Source of the DNA: Firmicutes bacterium CAG:194
Lineage (GTDB): Bacteria > Bacillota > Clostridia > Lachnospirales > Lachnospiraceae
Assembly (NCBI GenBank): GCA_000432915.1
Contig: HF995233.1
Location: 176,733-217,066 of the forward strand
Direction: 5' to 3'
DNA: 40,334 nucleotides
Shown in pieces: positions 14,587 to 20,929 of the stretch. The translations under genes were made by a program, and so were the position numbers. Under the pieces are notes generated by a model. The model ran no database searches, had not been told where the DNA came from, and worked only from the letters and a program-made list of their open reading frames with translations. Within the stretch, counting starts at the first letter, position 1. Each line of letters opens with the position of its first letter.

Positions 14587-15975
14587 TTATTCGTAAATAA
14601 AGTCATCCGGATTGACACTGGCTGCATCCAGTACAATAAAATCATATTCGGAAAGTCCGTACTGTGTATTGGACTTCACAATAGAATATTCCTCATTGGA
14701 ATACAGAACCGTGATCGCCGTAAAATCCGCATATCCTTTATTCATATTATAAACACCGACCAGCGATCCCATCTTACTGATGGCATATTTTTCCTGCTGT
14801 CCTTCCCTGCAGATATAATCGCCGATGTTGAAATCCGTAGTGTCCACGTAATAATATTCATCATCTGCCGCATATATGGTTGCATCAATATACCGGGTGG
14901 ACTGCTTACCGTTTTCGTCATAAACCTCTTTCAGGAAACCTCCCTTTTTAGAGCCGCTTCCCTCTACCTGATAATCCTGCGGAATCATGTAAAATTCTTT
15001 TTCCACGATCGCACTGTTCGGAATCTTCAATCCTTCTTCCCGGTTATACAGAATTTCCAGATCAATGTAACGTTCTGTTGCAAATGTGATCATGGAATTG
15101 GTAAAATCAAGCTGTACATATGTACCATCCGTATTTTGCAGAACCGTTACCTTTGCCCATGACGTATACTGGTTTTTCAGGAATTTAACATTAACATATT
15201 CCTCCGCTTCCAGCTCCGCTGCCCTGGCAGCATCAACCGGTATCACGATCGACCAGTTTTCATTATCCAAAAGCTTATAAGCCGTATCCGCCTGTGAAAC
15301 AAGCTGATTGGCTTCCAGCTGCACTGCCATATATTTGGACTCATCAAAACAATCCTTCGTTACCGCAGACGGTTTCAACATCTCGTAACCGTCGATACCA
15401 TAAACAACAACACCGCTCTTTGGCGCATAGGAAAATGCAACCGCATCCGTCGTTCCAGCCTGACTCAGATTATTCAGCATATTGTAATTTGACAGCTTCG
15501 ATGCCGTTCCTTCCAACTGATTTTTAAAACGGTATACTTTTTCAAAATCCATTTTGGAAAATGACTTTTGAAAAACAATTGCCTGATTACGGATCTCTGC
15601 CAGATCCTGATCCGAAAGGAGTGTTTCTTCTTCCTGTGAAGTGATCATTTCCGCGATCTTACCCGAACTGTCCAGCGAGTATACCAGATCTCCGCAGGCT
15701 ACATGTTCTCCCTCTTTTGCGAAGAAATTGATATAGCCCGTTCCATTACAGGATACTGTCGTTTCATCTCTTATGGCAATCCCCTGATATACATTTGGTA
15801 CGCTCAGAGATCCCCTTGTCACTTCATAGCCGACAATATGCTTATTGTTCATATACAGAATCAGACTGACTACCATATAGATAAACAGAATCCCAAATAT
15901 GATCATTCCGATATTCAGATGTAAAGGACCTCGCCGATAGTCCCTGATATTACTGACTTTTTTATTCTGTGCCAA
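14587..15975 (-). CDS. HlyD-like single-pass membrane protein of division cluster
   Basis: 462 residues with one transmembrane helix (about 19-42, IGMIIFGILFIYMVVSLILYM), a short cytoplasmic basic N-terminus and a large extracellular part. Residues about 50-120 resemble the biotinyl-lipoyl-like entry of HlyD adaptors (TVSCNGTGYINFFAKEGEHVACGD), but there is no ABC or RND transporter nearby and no long coiled-coil. The start is TTG with AGAGGAG 8 bases upstream. It is first in the unit with yggS and sepF, so a role in envelope or septum biology is a reasonable inference. The exact function is unknown. Confidence 0.8.
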   Translation of the reverse strand: MAQNKKVSNIRDYRRGPLHLNIGMIIFGILFIYMVVSLILYMNNKHIVGYEVTRGSLSVPNVYQGIAIRDETTVSCNGTGYINFFAKEGEHVACGDLVYSLDSSGKIAEMITSQEEETLLSDQDLAEIRNQAIVFQKSFSKMDFEKVYRFKNQLEGTASKLSNYNMLNNLSQAGTTDAVAFSYAPKSGVVVYGIDGYEMLKPSAVTKDCFDESKYMAVQLEANQLVSQADTAYKLLDNENWSIVIPVDAARAAELEAEEYVNVKFLKNQYTSWAKVTVLQNTDGTYVQLDFTNSMITFATERYIDLEILYNREEGLKIPNSAIVEKEFYMIPQDYQVEGSGSKKGGFLKEVYDENGKQSTRYIDATIYAADDEYYYVDTTDFNIGDYICREGQQEKYAISKMGSLVGVYNMNKGYADFTAITVLYSNEEYSIVKSNTQYGLSEYDFIVLDAASVNPDDFIYE

Positions 15976-15998
15976 GAAAAATTCTCCTCTTTCAGACT

Positions 15999-16097
15999 CG
16001 AAAATCCTGCCGCTATCGCGTCAGCCGTGCTTCGCGCTCTGCGAATCTCGCTCTGATTAGCGGTCGTCAAATGCACCGCATAAATGCGTGCATTTTC
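15999..16097. repeat. Second extragenic palindrome cluster
   Basis: Outer arms GAAAAT/ATTTTC enclose CCGCTA (16010-16015) with TAGCGG (16058-16063), and TGCA-C-CGCAT-AA-ATGCG-TGCA (16072-16092). Like the cluster before aroB, it begins with CGAAAATCC and lies just before a ribosome-binding site. It occupies the hlyD-like leader region. No gene is visible in it. Confidence 0.55.
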
Positions 16098-16112
16098 CTC
16101 GTCGCCATAACA

Positions 16113-16137
16113 AAAAAAGCCTCGGAACTTCCGAGGC
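16113..16137 (-). terminator. Terminator of the P-loop gene
   Basis: On the minus strand, GCCTCGG-AAGTT-CCGAGGC is followed by TTTTTTT. It starts 10 bases after the stop codon of the gene at 16147-16566. Confidence 0.92.
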
Positions 16138-16146
16138 TTTGGTTTT

Positions 16147-16566
16147 TTATAAAGATACGATGATCTTTGATTTTAACGCCTCCGGCAATTCACTCTCATC
16201 CATGCTTACGCTCAGGACAAAATCAATGCCGTAATTCTGGCTTATTTTTTCCAGCTTTTCAATAACAGGAGTGATGTCTTCATTTTCCAGACATGCGATT
16301 TTCAAAAAGCTGTCCAAAAACATCTGTTCCAGATCATGATCCTGCGAAACAATACCACAGATAAAACCTACAAATTCATCATGATTTGTGATCATATACT
16401 GGGAAACATCAATCAGTCTGACTTTATTGTTCAGCTCATACATATGCTTCGTACTCTTATCCAGATATACGATATTTCCTTTTGTTTCTTTCACCTGTAA
16501 ATTAACTTTTTCTAATAAATGCTTTGTTTTACCCTTCCCTTTATTACCAACGATTAACTGAACCAT
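16147..16566 (-). CDS. Small P-loop protein of unknown function
   Basis: 139 residues with a clear Walker A motif at the N-terminus (GNKGKGKT, residues 7-14) but no obvious Walker B or sensor residues. Related proteins in Lachnospiraceae are sometimes labelled twitching-motility or PilT-like, which the sequence does not support: PilT is about 350 residues. It may bind ATP or GTP. The gene has its own strong promoter and its own terminator, so it is monocistronic. AGGAGGG precedes the start by about 7 bases. The promoter sits inside an unusual dyad. Confidence 0.8.
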   Translation of the reverse strand: MVQLIVGNKGKGKTKHLLEKVNLQVKETKGNIVYLDKSTKHMYELNNKVRLIDVSQYMITNHDEFVGFICGIVSQDHDLEQMFLDSFLKIACLENEDITPVIEKLEKISQNYGIDFVLSVSMDESELPEALKSKIIVSL

Positions 16567-16611
16567 ATGTAAGCCCTCCTGCCATTTTGATTTCGGTATT
16601 TCGTACCTTAT

Positions 16612-16663
16612 CCGATAAAATCATTATAGTGTATTTGACTATAAATGACAACCTTTTTATCGG
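16612..16663 (-). promoter_or_regulatory. Promoter of the P-loop gene within nested dyads
   Basis: Minus strand TTGTCA (16646-16651), 17-base spacer, TATAAT (16623-16628): near consensus. The promoter is enclosed by perfect 9-bp arms CCGATAAAA (16612-16620) and TTTTATCGG (16655-16663). Inside, ATAGT and ACTAT form a second dyad (16626-16642). This looks like a repressor or activator site rather than a terminator. Confidence 0.65.
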
Positions 16664-16677
16664 AATCCCTGTGGCAC

Positions 16678-17670
16678 TTAACCTGTGATTTTCTGAAGTA
16701 ATCCTGTCATCTCCTGATAGAGATACTGCCTTTCACTGCAGTTTAAGATAACGGACACATACTGATTTCCGGAAGAGTCCTTTGCAAGCAGGATCAGACA
16801 GTTTCTGGCTGCTGCTGTTGTACCTGTTTTTCCACCGATCACCGTCACACCGTCAGGTGCCTGGGCATCCCCGTTTAAATACCAGTTTGTGGAAGTGCAG
16901 GAATATTCTTTCCCATTTCCCTGTCCGTCATGATAGATCGTCTCATAGGTCTGCAGATTGATGATCTGTGTAAATTCACTGTACTGCATGGCTTCTTTAA
17001 AAATCAGATACATGTCATAGGCAGTCACATAGTGATCCTCTGCGGTCAGTCCGTGCGGATTGACAAAATGAGAATTGGTCGCACCGATCACTGCCGCTTC
17101 CTGATTCATCATATCGGAAAAGCCGTCCAGACTGCCCCCTATGTTTTCCGCGATCAGTACCGCCGCATCATTTGCAGACTGCATGAGCAGTGCATGCAGT
17201 GCCTGATCGAGTGTCATCGTATCTCCGGCAGAAAGCCCACAGAGCGTCGCACCGGATTCATTGATCTTTACATTTTCGGATGCGGTCAATACAGTATCCA
17301 GATCTGCATACTTGAGTGCTACAAGTGCCGTCATTACCTTTGTCAGGCTCGCCGGTGCGAGCTGCATATTTTCGTCTTTTCCATAGATGATCCGATTTTT
17401 GCCAAGATCACACAAGACTCCTGAAAGTGCCTGGGAAAGATCTACTTCATTCCCGGAAAGCGTCTGTCCGTCACGCAGGCATAAATCCGCCGCAAAGCCC
17501 TCCGCCTTATCATCAGCTATACTGTTTGTATGATCAATCCGATATGCGCTTACCGGACTGTCCAGCTCGTATTCCATTGAAACCGCTGCACTTTTACAGC
17601 CGGTCAGCAAGACAGACAACACAACAAGTGCTGCCAGTTTTTTCTTATTTGTACATCTCACGCCACTCAA
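16678..17670 (-). CDS. D-alanyl-D-alanine carboxypeptidase, lipoprotein (peptidase S11)
   Basis: Low-molecular-weight penicillin-binding protein that trims the terminal D-Ala of peptidoglycan pentapeptides. Active-site motifs are SLTK (S108-K111), SAN (165-167) and KTGT (281-284). A lipobox LLTGC at residues 21-25 makes it a membrane-anchored lipoprotein rather than the usual PBP5 form with a C-terminal amphipathic anchor. The reading frame overlaps mgsA by 26 bases. The first start codon is TTG at 17670, only 3 bases after GGAG; GTG at 17661 is an alternative. It is the last gene of the cell-shape cluster. Confidence 0.9.
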   Translation of the reverse strand: MSGVRCTNKKKLAALVVLSVLLTGCKSAAVSMEYELDSPVSAYRIDHTNSIADDKAEGFAADLCLRDGQTLSGNEVDLSQALSGVLCDLGKNRIIYGKDENMQLAPASLTKVMTALVALKYADLDTVLTASENVKINESGATLCGLSAGDTMTLDQALHALLMQSANDAAVLIAENIGGSLDGFSDMMNQEAAVIGATNSHFVNPHGLTAEDHYVTAYDMYLIFKEAMQYSEFTQIINLQTYETIYHDGQGNGKEYSCTSTNWYLNGDAQAPDGVTVIGGKTGTTAAARNCLILLAKDSSGNQYVSVILNCSERQYLYQEMTGLLQKITG

Positions 17671-18040
17671 GATCTCCTCGACTTAATGATTTAATCAACA
17701 GCTCCGCCGTAGCCAGATTCGTAGCAAGCGGAATATTATGCATATCGCATAAACGAACTACATTATTGACATCCGGCTCATGCAGCTTTGGTGTCAGCGG
17801 ATCGCGCAGAAAGATAACAAGGTCGATCTGATTGTGTTCGATCTGTGCACCGATCTGCTGTTCTCCCCCGAGATGACCGGCCAGATATTTGTGGACATTC
17901 AGATTTGTAACCTCTTCAATCAGGCGTCCCGTCGTTCCTGTTGCATAAAGATCGTTTTTGCTGAGTATACCCCTGTACGCGATGCAGAAATTCTGCATCA
18001 GCTTCTTCTTTGCATCATGTGCAATTAATGCAATATTCAT
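17645..18040 (-). CDS. mgsA: Methylglyoxal synthase
   Basis: Converts dihydroxyacetone phosphate to methylglyoxal and phosphate, a bypass of lower glycolysis. It has 131 residues, normal for the family. Signatures are NIALIAHDAKK, TGTTGRLIEE (phosphate binding), AGHLGGEQQIGA and FLRDPL with the catalytic aspartate. AGGAGA lies upstream of the ATG. Its place after rodA in a cell-wall cluster is common in Clostridia, though the metabolic link is not understood. Confidence 0.95.
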   Translation of the reverse strand: MNIALIAHDAKKKLMQNFCIAYRGILSKNDLYATGTTGRLIEEVTNLNVHKYLAGHLGGEQQIGAQIEHNQIDLVIFLRDPLTPKLHEPDVNNVVRLCDMHNIPLATNLATAELLIKSLSRGDLEWREMYK

Positions 18041-18055
18041 ATGTAACCTTCTCTC

Positions 18056-19171
18056 CTAATTACTGTATTTCCTCACACATTGCAGTCTTACGTTCAATAC
18101 AAACCCCATACCAATATAAAGACTGACAAGTGAAGTTAAACCATAACTGACAAATGGAAGCGGAATACCCGTATTAGGTACAATACCGGTCGCAACTCCA
18201 ATATTCATAAAACTTTGAAAGCCGATCACCGTTGCCATACCTGTGGCGATCAGCATCCCCGCAATATCCTTCGCCTTCCGGGCGATCATCAGACATTCCA
18301 GTGTGATCAGAAACAAAAGTCCGACTACAAGACAGCCGCCTGCAAATCCCAGTTCTTCCCCGACAATTGCGAAAATAAAGTCCGTCTGCGGTTCGGAAAT
18401 GAAATTACCGTTTTTTACGGAACTGATCTCATTGTTATTCAGTCCCTTTCCAAACAACTCCCCACTTCCGATCGCCATCTTGGAATTCTCCTGCTGGTAT
18501 CCTTCCGACGTCGAATATTCGGCCGGATTCAGCCATGCCAGAATACGCGTCTGCTGATAATCCTTGAGCAGCGTCTGATCCGGCTGTAATACCAGTGTCA
18601 GGAATATCACAAAAAGCGGAACCGCAATTGCCAGCACTCCAAATATGATCTTATAACTCAGACCACCCATGAATAAAAGCACGCAGAATAACAATGCGAT
18701 CATGATCGTGGTCGAAAGATCAGGCTGCCTGTAGATCAACAGAAGCGGCGGCGAAAGAAGCACCAGCATGGAAATGATGGTCTTCAGTGAACTGATCGTT
18801 TCCTTATGTTTCATAATATACTGTGCATAAAATAAAATCAACAAAATTTTCGCCGTTTCGGATGGCTGGAACCGGATTCCCGCAATGGAAACCCAGCGTT
18901 GTGCATTGTTTGACTTTTCCCCGAAAAACTCCACCAAAAGCAGCAAAACCAGATTGCCGATATAGATGATCCAGTAAAAATTCAGAAACGTCGAATAGTC
19001 AAACAATGATATGACTACCATCAGAAACAGCCCCATCACAAATCCGAGGATCTGTTTGCTTTGATAAGAACGATCCGCACTGCCGATCACTAAAATCCCC
19101 ACTACGGTAATAGCAATCAGCATTATTATTAATTTAAAATCATAATCCCTGACACGGTATTTTTTCAGCAT
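18056..19171 (-). CDS. rodA: SEDS peptidoglycan glycosyltransferase RodA
   Basis: Polytopic SEDS-family polymerase of the elongation machinery, working with the class B penicillin-binding protein encoded upstream. About 371 residues with around ten transmembrane helices. SEDS signatures include RWVSIAGIRFQPSE and FVSYGLTSLVSLYIGMG. The ATG at 19171 has GGTGAT 4 bases before it; a GTG at 19180 is also in frame. It overlaps the minE stop codon region closely. Together with mreBCD and mrdA it forms the rod (elongasome) set. Confidence 0.93.
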   Translation of the reverse strand: MLKKYRVRDYDFKLIIMLIAITVVGILVIGSADRSYQSKQILGFVMGLFLMVVISLFDYSTFLNFYWIIYIGNLVLLLLVEFFGEKSNNAQRWVSIAGIRFQPSETAKILLILFYAQYIMKHKETISSLKTIISMLVLLSPPLLLIYRQPDLSTTIMIALLFCVLLFMGGLSYKIIFGVLAIAVPLFVIFLTLVLQPDQTLLKDYQQTRILAWLNPAEYSTSEGYQQENSKMAIGSGELFGKGLNNNEISSVKNGNFISEPQTDFIFAIVGEELGFAGGCLVVGLLFLITLECLMIARKAKDIAGMLIATGMATVIGFQSFMNIGVATGIVPNTGIPLPFVSYGLTSLVSLYIGMGFVLNVRLQCVRKYSN

Positions 19172-19176
19172 TTTTA

Positions 19177-19392
19177 TCACCAGAATACATTTATTTTTCG
19201 TTTGCTCACTTCAATTTCCATCTTCCCCGGATCAATCTGGATATAGCGGGATAATACTTTTGCAATATCCTTCTTTATCATTTCCATCGTTTCCGGTGAA
19301 CAATTGATTCTGTCTGAAATCAGCAATATCTTCAGTCTGTCTTTTGCTACTTCTTTCGACTTCTTTTTATGAAATAATGATTTAATACGCAT
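19177..19392 (-). CDS. minE: Cell division topological specificity factor MinE
   Basis: MinE stimulates the MinD ATPase and drives pole-to-pole patterning. From the ATG at 19392 it has 71 residues; AGGAGG lies 8 bases upstream, while the longer open frame overlaps minD. The N-terminal region is basic (MRIKSLFHKKKSK), the anti-MinCD stretch AKDRLKILLISDR follows, and the C-terminal domain is PETMEMIKKDIAKVLSRYIQ to the end. It is slightly shorter than the E. coli protein (88). Confidence 0.92.
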   Translation of the reverse strand: MRIKSLFHKKKSKEVAKDRLKILLISDRINCSPETMEMIKKDIAKVLSRYIQIDPGKMEIEVSKRKINVFW

Positions 19393-19406
19393 TGTCCACC
19401 CCTCCT

Positions 19407-20198
19407 TTACAGTTTCTGAAAAATACCGGTAAAACGAAACCATACCGATTTTTCTTTTTCCAGATCGAGAAGTGGTACATCCTGTCCCAGAATTCTGTTA
19501 CAGATATTCATATAGGCTCTTCCTGCCACGGAATTGCCACATACAAGCGGTTCTCCATGATTGGTGGATACCACGACCGCCTCATCATCATATACAGCAC
19601 CGAGCAGATCTACCGATAAAATATCCACCACATCTGCCACACTCATCATATCGCCGCGTTTGATCATATCATTGCGGAGCCTGTTAACGATCAGATCGAT
19701 CCTGCCCACCTCATATGCATGCAGAAGACCGATGATCCTGTCAGCATCGCGGATGGCTGACACCTCCGGTGTTGTCACCACAATTGCCCTGTCTGCTCCC
19801 GCGATCGCATTCTGAAAGCCCTGTTCGATCCCTGCCGGACAATCCAGAAGTATGTAATCAAACTGCTCCTTCAGCTGTGCGGTCAGCTTTTTCATCTGCT
19901 CCGGATTAACTGCCGATTTATCTCTTGTCTGTGCACAGGGAAGCAGATAAAGACCCGGATATCGTTTATCCTTGATCAGTGCCTGTTTTACCCTGCAGTT
20001 TCCTTCCACAACATCAACCAGATTATATACGATTCGGTTTTCCAGTCCCATAACGACATCCAGATTCCGAAGTCCGATATCCGTATCGATCAGGACAACC
20101 TTCTTACCCTGACAGGCAAGTCCCGTTCCAATGTTTGCGCATGTCGTTGTTTTTCCGACACCGCCCTTACCAGATGTAATGACAATTACTTCACTCAT
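19407..20198 (-). CDS. minD: Septum site-determining ATPase MinD
   Basis: Membrane-associated ParA-family ATPase that recruits MinC to block off-centre Z rings. 263 residues from the ATG at 20198, which has GGAGG 6 bases upstream. It has the deviant Walker A SGKGGVGKTT, the LIDTDIGLRNLD motif and LLDCPAGIE. A C-terminal amphipathic helix (KSVWFRFTGIFQKL) should give membrane targeting. It follows minC and precedes minE with short gaps. Confidence 0.96.
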   Translation of the reverse strand: MSEVIVITSGKGGVGKTTTCANIGTGLACQGKKVVLIDTDIGLRNLDVVMGLENRIVYNLVDVVEGNCRVKQALIKDKRYPGLYLLPCAQTRDKSAVNPEQMKKLTAQLKEQFDYILLDCPAGIEQGFQNAIAGADRAIVVTTPEVSAIRDADRIIGLLHAYEVGRIDLIVNRLRNDMIKRGDMMSVADVVDILSVDLLGAVYDDEAVVVSTNHGEPLVCGNSVAGRAYMNICNRILGQDVPLLDLEKEKSVWFRFTGIFQKL

Positions 20199-20239
20199 AG
20201 TTTTCCTCCAGCTCATGAAATATTTGTCCCCTGCAGTCT

Positions 20240-20902
20240 TTACAGATTCTGCAGTAATTCTTCTGTAAGGTCAAGATCCTCGAACCGGATCTCGTTCTCT
20301 TTTAAATATGCAATCTGCGGCTTGTCCTTTTTAGACTTACCGAACAGCCCTTTACTTTTGTATTTTCCCCTGTGTTCGCCAATCCGGACAGATTCTGGCT
20401 CCATATGAAGCGCAGCAATAAAATGGGCTTTTCCGTCCACTCCCGCATAGGCACTTCCGGAAAGTGTTCCCAAAACAACAATATCCTTTTTGGACACCAC
20501 ACAGCTTCCTTTACAGACATCTCCGAGCACGATCAGGCTCTGCTCTGTCTCCAGAATTTTCTTTCCAGACAGGCTGCCACGGTAAAATTGTGCAAAATCG
20601 CCCTGTGCCATTTCCTCAATACGCGCCAGAGGCCGTTCAAAGCTTTCTTCCTTTTCTTTTTCGACCACACAGACAATATTCACACTGCTTTCCTGCCGGA
20701 TGGTATCTAAGATGGCATCTTCCTCTTCCTGCGTATTTTTCCTGCCTTCAAAGGTGACCGCCAGTTTTGCTTTTCCGAAAAAGCGTTCGGAATCTTTAAA
20801 TTTTTCGGAGACTTCTGCCAGAACATCTCCAAAAAGGGCATCCTCCGCAATGACGATCCTGATGCCATTGGGATAGCTCTTGAGTCTGACTATGTCTTTC
20901 AT
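20240..20902 (-). CDS. minC: Septum site-determining protein MinC
   Basis: FtsZ-polymerisation inhibitor carried by MinD. It has 220 residues. The N-terminal domain spans about 1-105. The C-terminal beta-helix (about 115-215) contains the conserved run ETEQSLIVLGDVCKGSCVV, followed by DIVVLGTLSGSAYAG and the MinD-binding face. GAGGTGG precedes the start. The minCDE genes are embedded in the mre-rodA cluster, a usual clostridial arrangement that coordinates elongation and division. Confidence 0.93.
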   Translation of the reverse strand: MKDIVRLKSYPNGIRIVIAEDALFGDVLAEVSEKFKDSERFFGKAKLAVTFEGRKNTQEEEDAILDTIRQESSVNIVCVVEKEKEESFERPLARIEEMAQGDFAQFYRGSLSGKKILETEQSLIVLGDVCKGSCVVSKKDIVVLGTLSGSAYAGVDGKAHFIAALHMEPESVRIGEHRGKYKSKGLFGKSKKDKPQIAYLKENEIRFEDLDLTEELLQNL

Positions 20903-20929
20903 ACTTCCACCTCTTTCAGCTTTATCTGT

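Noticed and set aside
17645..17670. Frameshift or fusion between mgsA and the D-Ala-D-Ala carboxypeptidase
   Set aside because: Both proteins are complete with all motifs; the overlap is ordinary translational coupling.
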